A DNA stretch of 64,000 nucleotides from Desulfurivibrio sp044068625 (GCF_044068625.1 NZ_JBIPKH010000003.1:124001-188000), one strand, 5' to 3'; positions 17,753 through 27,351 are shown, counted from the stretch's first letter. Program-made: numbers and translations. Notes: generated from the letters alone by a model not told the origin.

Positions 17753-19366
17753 ATGATGGAGGATTTGCACAACTCTTTTAAAGATTTCAGCAAGCTGGCA
17801 GCCTGGGGTCAGTTGCGGGAGCTGGCCGCCCGGCCCCTGGACCTGCGTGGCCCCGGGGTGGTTGCTCCGGAGAGAATTGCCACTTACCGCAGTAGAGGGG
17901 GCGGCTTTGAGTTGCTCTATTTTGGTCAGCGGGTGGATCAGGTTGTTTTGGCCGCCCTCCAGGACCTGGCCGAGCAGAGCGGGGCGGTGGCCCAGTTTGC
18001 CCTGATGCGGCAGGGGGCGGTCCTCAACCGGATCGCCGGGTTTGCCGGTGAAAATCGTCAGGTTCTCCACTGCAGCAGCCGGGATATCTTCAACGATCAT
18101 CCCCGGGAGCCCGCCGCCACCGCCCGGGCAACCGCCGAGCTGGAAAAGTTGCGGGTTTTCCTGGAGCAACTGGAGAGCGGAGAGCTGACCAATCCCCGGG
18201 GTGAGCCCTTTACCACCATGGTCCAGGTGGGGATCGGCGGTTCCGACTTGGGCCCCCGGGCTCTTTATCTGGCCCTGGAGGCCTATGCCAGCCCCGACCG
18301 CCGGGCCCGCTTCATCAGTAATGTCGATCCCGACGACGCCGCGGCGGTGCTGCGGGGCCTTGATCTGTCCCGGACCCTGGTCAACGTGGTCTCCAAGAGC
18401 GGCACCACCCTGGAAACCCTGGCCAACGAGGAGCTGGTGCGCCGGGCCTACCAGCAGGCCGGACTCGATCCCAAGGATTTTTTCGTGGCGGTCACCGGCG
18501 AGGGCAGCCCCATGGATAACCCCCGCCGCTACCTGCGCTCCTTCTATATGTTCGATTATATCGGCGGCCGCTACAGCGCCACCTCCATGGTGGGTCTGGT
18601 GACCCTGGCCTTCGCCCTGGGCTACCAACAGGTGCTGGAGATTCTGCGGGGCGCCCACGGGATGGACGAGGCCGCCATGAACCCGGATATCTCCAGCAAT
18701 CCGGCCCTGCTCCTGGCCCTGCTGGGGATCTGGAACCACAACTTCCTGGGCAGCGAGAGTGTGGCGGTGTTACCCTACAGCCAGGCCCTGATCCGTTTTG
18801 CCGCCCATCTGCAGCAGTTGGATATGGAGAGTAACGGCAAGGGGGTCAGCCGGCTGGGTGAACCCTTGGGCTGGCAGAGCGGGCCGGTGGTCTGGGGAGA
18901 GCCGGGCACCAACGGGCAGCATGCCTTCTATCAGTTGCTCCATCAGGGAACCACCGTGGTGCCGGTGGAGTTCATCGGTTTTCGCCGGAGTCAGTCGGGG
19001 GAGGATTGCCTGGTGCAAGGGACCACCGCCCAGGAAAAGCTGTTGGCCAACCTGCTGGCCCAAGCCCTGGCCCTGGCGGTGGGCCAGGATGATCCCAATC
19101 CCAACCGCCGTTTTCCCGGCAATCGACCCAACAGCATTCTGCTGGCCGACCGGCTGACTCCGGCCACCCTGGGGGCCCTGCTCGCCCTCTATGAGGCCAA
19201 GGTGGTGTTCCAGGGATTTATCTGGAACATCAACTCCTTTGACCAGGAGGGGGTGCAGTTGGGCAAGCGGCTGGCCAATGGCCTGCTGGATCATTTTGCC
19301 GCCCGCCGCCGGGGAGAGGAGCCCCCGGCCGACCCCCTGGGCCGGGCCCTGATGAGGTTGGTCTGA
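17753..19366 (+). CDS. pgi: Glucose-6-phosphate isomerase
   Basis: The enzyme interconverts glucose 6-phosphate and fructose 6-phosphate. Phosphate-binding VSKSGTTLET and the catalytic-region QVGIGGSDLGPRALY are present. The C-terminal signature reads NSFDQEGVQLGK, with Gln replacing the usual Glu. 537 residues fits the long bacterial/eukaryotic form. ATG 17753 follows a GGGGG ribosome site; a second ATG is directly next to it. Confidence 0.95.
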   Translation: MMEDLHNSFKDFSKLAAWGQLRELAARPLDLRGPGVVAPERIATYRSRGGGFELLYFGQRVDQVVLAALQDLAEQSGAVAQFALMRQGAVLNRIAGFAGENRQVLHCSSRDIFNDHPREPAATARATAELEKLRVFLEQLESGELTNPRGEPFTTMVQVGIGGSDLGPRALYLALEAYASPDRRARFISNVDPDDAAAVLRGLDLSRTLVNVVSKSGTTLETLANEELVRRAYQQAGLDPKDFFVAVTGEGSPMDNPRRYLRSFYMFDYIGGRYSATSMVGLVTLAFALGYQQVLEILRGAHGMDEAAMNPDISSNPALLLALLGIWNHNFLGSESVAVLPYSQALIRFAAHLQQLDMESNGKGVSRLGEPLGWQSGPVVWGEPGTNGQHAFYQLLHQGTTVVPVEFIGFRRSQSGEDCLVQGTTAQEKLLANLLAQALALAVGQDDPNPNRRFPGNRPNSILLADRLTPATLGALLALYEAKVVFQGFIWNINSFDQEGVQLGKRLANGLLDHFAARRRGEEPPADPLGRALMRLV

Positions 19367-19413
19367 ACTTCGGGAAGGTTTATCTTATCAAGCACGCAGA
19401 GGGAGGAAGTGAG

Positions 19414-20199
19414 ATGCGATCCGGTTGGGGAGGGTTACTGCTGTTGGTGCTGTTGCTGATGGTCCCGCCGCCGGCCGGGGCCGGGTTTGTTCAGCATGAA
19501 AGGGGAGGGGAGGTCACCTATGTGCAGGAGGGTAAGCTTAAAACGGTGCCCGCCCGGCCCGATGAGCTTTGGCTGATTTTCGATTTGCGGGCCGACCTGA
19601 TAACCATGGTCGATCCCGCGGCCCGGCGCTACGCCCAGGGCAGTTCCACCGAATATTGCGAGCTGGTCCAGGGGATGATGGACGCGGCCTCCTCCATGCT
19701 GGGGGCTTTGGGGCTGGAGATGGCCAAGCCGGCGGCGCCGGTGATCACGGTGCGCCGGGAGGGGGCGGGGGAGAAGATCGCCGGTTTCGCCACCACCCGC
19801 TATCAGGTATTGCAGGACGGGCAAATGTCTGAGGAGGTGTGGCTGGCCGACGATCCCGCTTTGATGAAGGAACTGGCGGGGAGCGGCAGCCTGGCCCGGA
19901 TGGAGTGCGGTGGTGACAAGGCGGCCCTGGCCGCTTCCGCCGAATACGCCAGGCTGCTGGGCCGGGGCTGGCCCCTGCGCAGCGTTACCCATTTGGGCCA
20001 GGAGAGCTACACCAGCCTTGATGTGATTCGGATTGAGCAGAAAAAGATCCCTGCCGCTGAATTCCAGCCCCCGGCCGGTTACCAGCGGGTGGGGCTGGCC
20101 GAGTTTTTCGCCATGGATGATCTCGGCGATGGCGGCCTGCAAGAGATGCTCAAGGGGTTGGAGGGCGAGGGGATCGTGGTGCCCGGTTTCGGCCGCTGA
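19414..20199 (+). CDS. Exported DUF4412-like protein
   Basis: A Sec signal peptide is clear: a short basic start, a Leu-rich core (GGLLLLVLLLMVPPPAGAG) and AGA before the mature part at about residue 24. The mature region has the pattern of DUF4412-type periplasmic proteins: an N-terminal beta-rich segment with LWLIFDLRADLITMVDPAARRYA, a conserved TTRYQVL...EEVWLAD central part and a C-terminal Asp/Glu-rich tail. It has no known activity. It follows pgi by 47 bp, ends one base before the convergent aroA, and could be co-transcribed with pgi. Confidence 0.65.
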   Translation: MRSGWGGLLLLVLLLMVPPPAGAGFVQHERGGEVTYVQEGKLKTVPARPDELWLIFDLRADLITMVDPAARRYAQGSSTEYCELVQGMMDAASSMLGALGLEMAKPAAPVITVRREGAGEKIAGFATTRYQVLQDGQMSEEVWLADDPALMKELAGSGSLARMECGGDKAALAASAEYARLLGRGWPLRSVTHLGQESYTSLDVIRIEQKKIPAAEFQPPAGYQRVGLAEFFAMDDLGDGGLQEMLKGLEGEGIVVPGFGR

Positions 20200-21483
20200 T
20201 CAGCCGGTGAGCCGGGCAAAGCGCTGCCAGAAGTCGGGGAACGATTTTTTGACGCAGCCGGGGTTTTCGATCCTGATTCCGGCAATGGCCAGGCCGGCCA
20301 CGGCAAAGCACATGGCGATGCGGTGATCGTTGTGGGTGGCGATTGCGGCTCCATGGTAGTTGTGGTCGCGACCGCGGCCTTCCACCACCAGGAAGTCGGG
20401 GCCCTCCTCGGTTTTGACCCCCAGTTTGGCCAGTTCGCCGGCCATCACTCCCAGCCGGTCGCACTCCTTGATCCGCAGATGGGCGATATTGCGGATCACC
20501 GTCCGGCCCCTGGCCAGGGCCGCCACCACCGCCAGGGTTGGCACCACATCGGGGCAGTCGCCCATGTCCACCTCCACCCCCCGCAACTCCTCCTCGGCGC
20601 TGACCGTGATTCCCCGCGGACTCCGTTCCACCCGGCAGCCCATCCGCTCGAGGATATCCACCAGCACCGCGTCCCCCTGCAATGAGGGAAAGGGCACATT
20701 CTCCACGGTCACCGAGCCGCCGGTGACCGCGGCGGCGGCCCAGAAATAGGAGGCGCTGGAGGCATCCCCCTCCACCGGATATTCCCGACCCCGGTAACGG
20801 CCCGTTGGAATGCGGAAGTAATTCAGTTCGGGGTTGGCGGTCACCTCCACCCCGAATGATTTCATCACCGCCAAGGTCATGGTCACGTAGGGCTTGGAGA
20901 GGACCTCGCCCTCCACCCGCAGTTCGGCGGGCCGGGTGGCATAGGGGGCGACCAGCAGCAGCGAGGAGAGATACTGGCTGCTCTTGCCCTCGGGCAGGAC
21001 GGTGGGGCCCCCTTCCAGGCCGGCGGCCTGGATCTCCAGGGGGGGGCAGCCGTTATTGTTCAGGCTGCGGATCCTGGCCCCCCAGCCGGCCAGGGCGGTG
21101 AGCAGCGGGGCGATGGGCCGCTCGGCCATGCGCCGGTCGCCGTTGATCAGGAAAATGCCCCGGCCGAGAGCGGTCACCGAAGTAAGAAAGCGGGTGGCGG
21201 TGCCGTTGTTGCCCAGATAGATCTCGGTGGCCGGAGTGGCGATGGCGCCACCCTGGCCGAAAACCCGCCAGTTTTCCTCCCCCTGGTCGATGGTTATGCC
21301 CATGGCCCGCAGGGCGGCGGCGGTATATTCGGTGTCTTCACTGGCCAGGGGACCGCTGATGGTGCTGGCCCCCTCCGCCAGGGCGGCGGCGATCAGAGCC
21401 CGCTGGGTAATGCTCTTGGAGCCGGGGACCCGGATCTCGGCCCTGATTTTGCCGCTGGGGGTTATCTCCTGAAACTCCTGCAT
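20200..21483 (-). CDS. aroA: 3-phosphoshikimate 1-carboxyvinyltransferase (EPSP synthase)
   Basis: The enzyme transfers enolpyruvate from PEP to shikimate 3-phosphate. N-terminal PGSKSITQRALIAAALAEG with the substrate-binding Lys-Ser, NNGTATRFLTS and the late RIKECDRLGVMAGELAKLG are the family signatures. 427 residues is standard. It is the third gene of a compact aroD-aroE-aroA operon, 10 bp after aroE. Confidence 0.96.
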   Translation of the reverse strand: MQEFQEITPSGKIRAEIRVPGSKSITQRALIAAALAEGASTISGPLASEDTEYTAAALRAMGITIDQGEENWRVFGQGGAIATPATEIYLGNNGTATRFLTSVTALGRGIFLINGDRRMAERPIAPLLTALAGWGARIRSLNNNGCPPLEIQAAGLEGGPTVLPEGKSSQYLSSLLLVAPYATRPAELRVEGEVLSKPYVTMTLAVMKSFGVEVTANPELNYFRIPTGRYRGREYPVEGDASSASYFWAAAAVTGGSVTVENVPFPSLQGDAVLVDILERMGCRVERSPRGITVSAEEELRGVEVDMGDCPDVVPTLAVVAALARGRTVIRNIAHLRIKECDRLGVMAGELAKLGVKTEEGPDFLVVEGRGRDHNYHGAAIATHNDHRIAMCFAVAGLAIAGIRIENPGCVKKSFPDFWQRFARLTG

Positions 21484-21493
21484 GCTGATTTCC

Positions 21494-22315
21494 TCAAGTT
21501 TTATGGTTCAGGCCGGCCAGCAGGCTTTGCCGCATCACCTCAAGGGGGGCGGGCTCGCCGGTCCACAGCTCGAATTGGGCCGCTCCCTGGTGGAGTAGCA
21601 TCTGCAGGCCATCGATCCCCCGGCACCCCGCCGCCCTGGCCTCCCGTAGCAGCCGGGTCTCCAACGGCGCGTAAACGATATCCATCACCACCGGAAAGTT
21701 GGCCAGGGCCGCCGCCGGCAGGGGCGAATTTGCGGCCTGGGGAGCCATTCCCACCGATGTGGCGTTAACCAGGGCATCGGCTTGGTGCTGCCCGGCTTGG
21801 GCCAGGGGCAGCCAGGGACAGTTGAGGTGCTGGGCCAGCTCCCGGCCGTTTTCCGGGGTGCGGCTGGCCAGGGTCACCCGGGCACCCGCTTCCTGCAGCC
21901 CGAAGCCGATGGCCCGGGCCGAGCCGCCGGCCCCCAGCAGCAGCACCCTGGCGCCGGCCAGATCCAGCTCCCGGCTCAAGGCCCGATTGGCCCCCAGCCA
22001 GTCGGTATTAAAGCCCAGCAGTTCCCCCCCTTGCCGGACGATGGTGTTGACCGCCCCGATCCGGACCGCCACCGGGTCCACCCCGTCAAGGAGAGGGATC
22101 ACCGCCTGCTTGTGGGGTATGGTCACGCTGACCCCGGCAATCTCCAGAGCCCGGATGGCGGCCACCGCCGCGGCGGCATCGGCGGCGGGAAAGGGCAGAT
22201 AAACCTTGTTCAGGCCAAGGGCGGCAAACGCGGCGTTATGCATCAGGGGGCTGAGGCTGTGGCGAACCGGATTGCCGATAATGCCGTAAAGTTCGGTGTG
22301 ACCGTTGATCTGCAT
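21494..22315 (-). CDS. aroE: Shikimate dehydrogenase
   Basis: The enzyme reduces 3-dehydroshikimate with NADPH. The N-terminal GNPVRHSLSPLMHNAAF binds shikimate. The catalytic lysine is in VTIPHKQ and the aspartate in FNTDWLGA. The NADP loop GAGGSARAI follows. 273 residues is typical. ATG 22315 lies 5 bp after the aroD stop. The same frame stays open upstream across aroD but that part is not coding. Confidence 0.95.
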   Translation of the reverse strand: MQINGHTELYGIIGNPVRHSLSPLMHNAAFAALGLNKVYLPFPAADAAAAVAAIRALEIAGVSVTIPHKQAVIPLLDGVDPVAVRIGAVNTIVRQGGELLGFNTDWLGANRALSRELDLAGARVLLLGAGGSARAIGFGLQEAGARVTLASRTPENGRELAQHLNCPWLPLAQAGQHQADALVNATSVGMAPQAANSPLPAAALANFPVVMDIVYAPLETRLLREARAAGCRGIDGLQMLLHQGAAQFELWTGEPAPLEVMRQSLLAGLNHKT

Positions 22316-22320
22316 GGCAG

Positions 22321-23073
22321 TTATTCCCCCCGGGCCATGATGAGGCTTTCGATCTGCCGCAGCACGGCGGCGGGCAGTTGACCCGGGGCCGTGGCCTCCC
22401 CCGCCTCGGCGGCGGCGTAGGTCATGAAGCCCCCCAGGCGACAGGTGGCCAGGCGGCTGATCATGCCGGCGTCCCCCATGCAGAAGGCGATCAGGGGGAA
22501 ATTGAGGTCGGCGGCCAGCTCCTGCAGGGCCAGGACCCGCAGCACATCCCGGAAGGAGTGGGCCATGGTGACCAGTTTGCCCACCGCGGCCCCGGCCTCC
22601 TGCTGGCGCCGGACAATCCCGGCCAGGGTGGTGGCGTCCGGGGTGCCGGTGAAATCGTGCCAGGAGACAATCGCCCGCCCCGGCACCTTCTCTCCGGGGC
22701 GGGGCGGGGCCAGGGCCGCCGCGATGACCCGGTTTCGCAGCGCGGCCTCGGTTCGCAGTTCGATATCCACCCAGGCGCAGCCGGCGGCCAGGGCCGCCAG
22801 CAGGGGGGCGACCCGCTGCTCCTCGGGGCCCTGGTACTGGCCCCCTTCCCAAGCCGGCCGGTTGGTGAAGAGCAGCGGCCGGGGCAGGCTGGCCACCAGC
22901 TCCTTCAAGGCACTCTCCGGGAGATTGGCCGCGCTGCCGGTGAGGGCGTCCAGGCGGAGTTCCAGCAGGTCGGCCAGGGGAGCCGCCCGGTGGGCGGCTT
23001 CCACCAAGGCGGCCAGGTCGGCGCGGGCCAGGGAAACGCAGAGGCGGGAGGCGGAATTTGCTGCTTGCGACAT
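22321..23073 (-). CDS. aroD: 3-dehydroquinate dehydratase, type I
   Basis: This class I Schiff-base enzyme dehydrates 3-dehydroquinate. The Schiff-base lysine is K166 in AVGKLVTMAHS, and the general-base histidine is H139 in VSWHDF. ELRLDAL and VDIEL provide conserved acidic residues. 250 residues fits type I. It is the first gene of the aroDEA operon. Confidence 0.94.
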   Translation of the reverse strand: MSQAANSASRLCVSLARADLAALVEAAHRAAPLADLLELRLDALTGSAANLPESALKELVASLPRPLLFTNRPAWEGGQYQGPEEQRVAPLLAALAAGCAWVDIELRTEAALRNRVIAAALAPPRPGEKVPGRAIVSWHDFTGTPDATTLAGIVRRQQEAGAAVGKLVTMAHSFRDVLRVLALQELAADLNFPLIAFCMGDAGMISRLATCRLGGFMTYAAAEAGEATAPGQLPAAVLRQIESLIMARGE

Positions 23074-23229
23074 AATCTTTGCGCCGGTAATTTGATCGGG
23101 GTGGCGACGCGGGCCGGGGCTTGGCCGCCAGGTTTAGAGGTGAGGGCAAACTATATTATCGGGGCGTTGCTGTCAATCGCTTGTGCTGGTTCGCCGAATT
23201 CGGTGTCTGCCTCGGGCAAGGAGGGCTTT

Positions 23230-23772
23230 ATGTATCGCCTGTTTACCGCCGTTGATCTGCCGGCCACCGTGGCCCGGGAATTGGCGGCCCTGGGTTTTGG
23301 TCTGCCCGGGGCCCGCTGGGTTCCGGAGGAGCAGTTGCATCTGACCCTGCGTTTTATCGGCGAGGTGGACGGCGGGCTCTTCCGTGACCTTGGTCAGGCC
23401 CTGGCCGCAGTCAAAGCTTCCCCCTTCAGCATGGGCTTGCGGGGCTTCGGCTGCTTTCCGCCCCGGGGGCCGGCCCGGATTCTCTGGGCCGGGGTGGAAC
23501 CGGTTGAGCCGGTGACCGCCCTTTACCGCAAGGTGGAAAATGTGCTGGTCCGCCGGGGGCTGGTGGCGCCGGAGAAACGCAAATTCTCCCCCCACGTTAC
23601 GGTGGCCCGTCTGGACCGGGTGCCGCGGCAGCGTCTGGGTAATTTTCTGGCCGGCAACAACCTTTACCGCAGCCCAATCTTCACAATCAGCGAATTTCAC
23701 CTTTACTCCAGCCAGTTAACCCCCAAGGGGGCGATCCACCATCTGGAGGCCAGCTACGAACTGGCCGGTTGA
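23230..23772 (+). CDS. thpR: RNA 2',3'-cyclic phosphodiesterase
   Basis: This is a member of the 2H (LigT) phosphoesterase family with its two HxT motifs, H37-L-T39 (HLTLRF) and H122-V-T124 (HVTVAR). 180 residues is normal. A near-perfect ribosome site (AAGGAGGGC) precedes ATG 23230; the frame is open further upstream without a better start. The 3' end overlaps the convergent ispDF by 19 bp. Confidence 0.92.
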   Translation: MYRLFTAVDLPATVARELAALGFGLPGARWVPEEQLHLTLRFIGEVDGGLFRDLGQALAAVKASPFSMGLRGFGCFPPRGPARILWAGVEPVEPVTALYRKVENVLVRRGLVAPEKRKFSPHVTVARLDRVPRQRLGNFLAGNNLYRSPIFTISEFHLYSSQLTPKGAIHHLEASYELAG

Positions 23773-24968
23773 ACCGCCAGCAGAACCATGGCGTGGGCGG
23801 CGATCCCTTCCTGGCGGCCGGCGAACCCCAGGCCCTCGGTGGTGGTGGCCTTAATGTTGATCCGCTCGGGTTCCACCCGGCAGATTCTGGCCAGCTTCTG
23901 GCGCATTTCCGGGAGATGGGGGGCCAACTTGGGTTGCTGGGCGACGATGGTGAGATCGGCGTTGGTCAGGCGGCAGCCGGCGGCGGCAGCCCGCTCCATG
24001 ACTGCGGCCAGCAGTTTGAGGCTGGAGATGCCCCGGTAGCTGGGGTCGTGGTCGGGGAAGTGGTGGCCGATATCCCCGGCTCCCAAAGCCCCGAGAATGG
24101 CGTCGCAGAGGGCGTGGGTCAGCACGTCGGCGTCGGAGTGCCCCAGCAGTCCCAGCCGGTGGGTGATCTCCACCCCCCCTAAAATCAGCTTGCGTTCCGG
24201 GACCAGGCGATGGACATCGTAGCCGTGGCCGATGCGGGGCAGGGTATGGTTTTTCATCAGCAGGGCCTCGGCCAGGGAAAGGTCTTCGGGGTGGGTTACC
24301 TTGAGGTTGGAGGTGCTGGCCGGCACCAGGGCCACCGGGAAGCCCTGCCGTTCCAGGAGCGCGGCCTCGTCGGTGCCGATAAAGCCGGTGGCGGCGGCTT
24401 CTTCCAGGGCTCGGTGCAGGAGGGCGAAGGTGGTCACTTGGGGGGTTTGAGCCTGCCAGAGCCCTTCCCGCTCGACGGTGGCGGCGATCAGGGGATGCTG
24501 GCCGCCGCCGGCCCGTTTCAGGGTGTCCCGCACGGCAATGGCGGCAATGGCCGCCCCGTGTTGGCGGGCGGCGGCCAGGCAGCGGCGAATCAGTTCCGGC
24601 TCCACCAGGGGGCGGGCCCCGTCGTGCACGGCCACCAGGGTGGTTTCCCGCACCTGGGGTGCCAGGGCGGCCAGGCCGTTGGCCACCGACTCCTGCCGGC
24701 TGGCCCCGCCGGCCACCACCAGGATATGGTCAAAGCCATGCCGGGCCGTGAGTTCGCGGGTGTGTTCCAGGTATTCGGCGTTGGTGCTTACCACCAGCGG
24801 GCCGATCTCGGGTACCGCCGCGAAGGCCCGCAGGCAATGAACCAGCAAAGGCACTCCGGCCAGCTCCAAAAACTGCTTGGGGGTGCCGCCGCCCATGCGG
24901 GTCCCGCTCCCCCCGGCGGCAATAACCGCCGCGCAACTGCCAGCCTTATGGTGTGGAGAGTCGGGCAT
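23754..24968 (-). CDS. ispDF: Bifunctional IspD-IspF enzyme of the MEP isoprenoid pathway
   Basis: A natural fusion. Residues about 10-235 are IspD (MEP cytidylyltransferase: AAGGSGTRMGGGTPKQF nucleotide loop, VHDGARPLV). Residues about 245-404 are IspF (MECDP synthase: GHGYDVHRL and GHSDADVLTHALCDA metal motifs, and TTTEGLGF near the end). It catalyses the third and fifth steps of isoprenoid precursor synthesis. The same fusion is known in several proteobacteria. Both halves keep their key motifs. Confidence 0.95.
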   Translation of the reverse strand: MPDSPHHKAGSCAAVIAAGGSGTRMGGGTPKQFLELAGVPLLVHCLRAFAAVPEIGPLVVSTNAEYLEHTRELTARHGFDHILVVAGGASRQESVANGLAALAPQVRETTLVAVHDGARPLVEPELIRRCLAAARQHGAAIAAIAVRDTLKRAGGGQHPLIAATVEREGLWQAQTPQVTTFALLHRALEEAAATGFIGTDEAALLERQGFPVALVPASTSNLKVTHPEDLSLAEALLMKNHTLPRIGHGYDVHRLVPERKLILGGVEITHRLGLLGHSDADVLTHALCDAILGALGAGDIGHHFPDHDPSYRGISSLKLLAAVMERAAAAGCRLTNADLTIVAQQPKLAPHLPEMRQKLARICRVEPERINIKATTTEGLGFAGRQEGIAAHAMVLLAVQPASS

Positions 24969-25061
24969 GATTTTTCAACGGCCCCAAAGGGTAGCGGGAG
25001 GGAGAGGGGGGCAGGGGGTGGCCCGGTGCCGGGGATCGCGGCCCGTTCTGCCGGGGAAAAA

Positions 25062-25438
25062 GGATCGGGGCGGGCTATAAGCCGAATTTTGTACCCAAAG
25101 CTGGGCCATGGTCATTTCTCTAAGGGCGCCGGTTGCCCGGCGTCTCTTGCGATCTACCCGGAAACTTCGGACGGGCCGCCCTCAAACGTTTCCCTATTTG
25201 ATCTTGCTCCGGGAGGGGTTTACCCTGCCTTGCCTGTCACCAGGCAAGCGGTGAGCTCTTACCTCGCCATTTCACCCTTACCGACGCCGGGGCGCCGGCG
25301 GTATATTTTCTGTGGCACTTTCCCTGGGGTTGCCCCCGGTTCGCGTTACGAACCTCCCTGCCCGGCGGAGTTCGGACTTTCCTCCGGCCTCGGCGGCCAG
25401 AGCCGCCGAGGCCGGCGACCATGCGCCCGCCCCGATCC
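25062..25438 (-). ncRNA. rnpB: RNase P RNA, bacterial type A
   Basis: Read on the minus strand, the segment has the universal RNase P core: GGAGGAAAGTCCGAACTC near the 5' end, ACAGAAA, GGTAAGGGTGAAA, GGTAAGAGCTCACCG, GGTAAACCCC, GAGCAAGATCAAATAGG and the 3' CAAAATTCGGCTTATAG. The ends were set by the P1 helix: a perfect 14-bp pairing of 25425-25438 with 25062-25075. A run of five U follows immediately. The RNA matures tRNA 5' ends. Length of about 377 nt is typical. Confidence 0.97.
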
Positions 25439-25500
25439 AGCCGGCAACTTAAGGCCTTTCGAGCAAAAAGACAAGGGCCGTAAAGCCGAAAGCCGCGGGA

Positions 25501-26217
25501 TCAGTTCTCGTCGGCCGTCTGGTGATGCATGATCCGGTTGCAGGTGGGGCAGATCAGCAGCTTCTCTTCCTTGAGCAGGTCGTTGAAGAGCTGGGGCGGA
25601 ATATTCATGAAGCAGCCCCGGCAGACCCCGTCCACCACCCCGACCAGGGCCAGGCCCTTGCGGCGCTCCCGCAGCATCTCATATTTTTTGAGGATGGAGG
25701 CGGGAATATTTTTGCTCTTGGTGGCCCGTTTTTTGAGGATCTTCTCCTTGGCGCCGCTCAGCTCGGCCAGCTTGCTGTCGGCCTCCTTGCTGTCATCGGC
25801 CAGCAGCTTCTCTTCGCCGGCTCGGAGGTTGTCGCACTCCTCGATCTTTTGGCTGACCTCCTCGATCTCGCCGGTCAGGCGCAGCAGCTCCTCTTCCCGC
25901 TCTTTGCTCGATTTTTTGGCGTCCTCGGACTCCTTGAGCAGGCTCTGGTACTCGCGGTTGGTTTGAATGTTCATCATCTTGGCCTGGCGGTCACGGATCC
26001 GGGCCAGATCCTCCTCCAGGCCGGTCTCCATCTCCCGCTGGCGCTGTTCCAGGGCGGCCAACCGCTCCCGGAGCTGTTCAGCCTCGGCCTGGCGTTGGGC
26101 GATGACAGCCCGCCGCTGGTCCAGGCCGGAGGTCACCGCGGCCAGGCGGCTGTCCATCTCGTTGATTTCCAGATCGATGGTCTGCAGAATTTTCAGTTGG
26201 GCAATCTCTTCTTTCAA
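25501..26217 (-). CDS. Coiled-coil protein with C4-type zinc ribbon
   Basis: Long amphipathic helices (about 1-175, rich in Glu, Lys, Arg and Leu) form a probable coiled coil. It is followed by a zinc ribbon with paired cysteines (GVCRGCF and LICPTCNR). The family is widespread in bacteria (CT398/Rv2229c-like) and lacks a firmly assigned function; links to nucleic acids or secretion have been proposed. It is the gene after nif3, 28 bp away, and sits next to rnpB. Confidence 0.85.
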   Translation of the reverse strand: MKEEIAQLKILQTIDLEINEMDSRLAAVTSGLDQRRAVIAQRQAEAEQLRERLAALEQRQREMETGLEEDLARIRDRQAKMMNIQTNREYQSLLKESEDAKKSSKEREEELLRLTGEIEEVSQKIEECDNLRAGEEKLLADDSKEADSKLAELSGAKEKILKKRATKSKNIPASILKKYEMLRERRKGLALVGVVDGVCRGCFMNIPPQLFNDLLKEEKLLICPTCNRIMHHQTADEN

Positions 26218-26245
26218 TGCGGTATCCTCGTATGGTTGCTGAAGG

Positions 26246-27082
26246 TTATTTGGCGGATGATGGTTGATAACAATAAACCTTAAACGGACTTTTCTGGGTC
26301 CGGCTGATTTCCAGGGGAACGCTCTGGCCCAGGGCGGCCAGGTGCCGTTCCAGGGTGGCGGCCAACTGGCCCACCACCAGGTTTTCGCTGTAGAAATGGC
26401 CGGTGTCGACCACGCAAAAACCGCGGCTCTCCGCCCAGCGAGCGGCGGCGTGTTTGATCTCGGCGGAGACGTAGATGTCGGCCCCGAGCTCGGCGGCCGC
26501 CTGGACCAGGTCGGAGCCGCTGCCGCCGCAAACCGCCACCGTGGTGATCATTTCCGGCAGGGGGCCGGCCACCTGCAGGGCTTCCACTCCGAGAGCTCGC
26601 GCCAATAGATCCAGAAAACGCCGACCCGGGACCGGGGCTGGCAGTTGTCCCCAGCGGCCAAATCCGGTGCCGGCCGCCCCGGGGCCGGCGGGCTGGATGG
26701 GGGCGCTGCTGGCAATTCCCAGCCGGTGGGCCAGGATGTCGCTGACGCCGTCGGGTGCCACATCCAGGTTGGTATGGCAGGCGATGATATTGAGTCGCTG
26801 TTCGATGGCCCGGGCCACCAGGCGGCCCTGGGGCTGGTTCAGGTGGATATTTTGCAGGGGGTGGAAAATCAAGGGGTGGTGGGTGATGATGGTGTCGCAG
26901 TGGTGGGCCTGGCCCTCGGCCAGCAGCTCTTCGGTGGGGTCCAGGGCCAGGAGGATGCCACCCACCTCCCGGGTTGGATCACCCACCATCAGCCCCACAT
27001 TGTCCCAGGCTGCGGCCTGACTGAAGGGACTGATTTGGTCGAGCAGGGTCAGTAGATTGTCAACGGTAAGCGGCGCGGTCAT
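26246..27082 (-). CDS. Nif3-like dinuclear metal centre protein (DUF34, YbgI family)
   Basis: Metal-binding residues are visible in THHPLIF (two His), in HTNLDVAPDGV and in the C-terminal VDTGHFYSENL. The protein family forms toroids with a two-metal site and may be a hydrolase or metal-transfer chaperone; GTP cyclohydrolase claims exist for some members. ATG 27082 was chosen because homologues begin at this point; GGGAAAGG precedes it directly. 278 residues. Confidence 0.9.
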   Translation of the reverse strand: MTAPLTVDNLLTLLDQISPFSQAAAWDNVGLMVGDPTREVGGILLALDPTEELLAEGQAHHCDTIITHHPLIFHPLQNIHLNQPQGRLVARAIEQRLNIIACHTNLDVAPDGVSDILAHRLGIASSAPIQPAGPGAAGTGFGRWGQLPAPVPGRRFLDLLARALGVEALQVAGPLPEMITTVAVCGGSGSDLVQAAAELGADIYVSAEIKHAAARWAESRGFCVVDTGHFYSENLVVGQLAATLERHLAALGQSVPLEISRTQKSPFKVYCYQPSSAK

Positions 27083-27126
27083 CCTTTCCCGGGTCAAGAG
27101 TGGCGTTGTTGCTCGCAAGCGGGCAT

Positions 27127-27161
27127 AAAAAAAGGTGCCGCCCCGAGAGGGGTGCACCTTT
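27127..27161 (-). terminator. Rho-independent terminator after the tRNA gene
   Basis: AAAGGTGC (27131-27138) pairs with GCACCTTT (27154-27161), with a further CCCC/GGGG inner stem and GAGA loop. On the minus strand a run of seven T follows (27133-27127). It separates the tRNA from nif3. Confidence 0.85.
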
Positions 27162-27274
27162 GGTGGTTTATCGGTTGTGGCCGATCGGCGGCAAGGCCGT
27201 TGGTTGTCGCTCTTTCCTGAATTGCCAAGCTAGGTTTTATGCAGCCCATTATCACGATTTGCCGAAGAAAATGT

Positions 27275-27351
27275 TGGTGGGCCCACCTGGACTCGAACCA
27301 GGGACCGACCGGTTATGAGCCGGTGGCTCTAACCAACTGAGCTATAGGCCC
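27275..27351 (-). tRNA. tRNA with CAT anticodon (elongator Met, or Ile2)
   Basis: A full cloverleaf of 77 nt is readable on the minus strand: acceptor GGGCCTA / TGGGCCC, D-arm AGCTCAGTTGGTTAGAGC, anticodon arm CCGGCTCATAACCGG with anticodon CAT, T-arm TGGTTCGAGTCCAG, and an encoded CCA end. It lacks initiator features (here G1 pairs with C72). Distinguishing elongator Met from lysidine-modified Ile2 is not possible by eye. Confidence 0.93.

Noticed and set aside
22316..23149. N-terminal extension of the aroE frame across aroD
   Set aside because: The extension is Arg/Pro/Gly low complexity out of frame with aroD, which has full catalytic motifs. aroE begins at ATG 22315; there is no fusion or frameshift.
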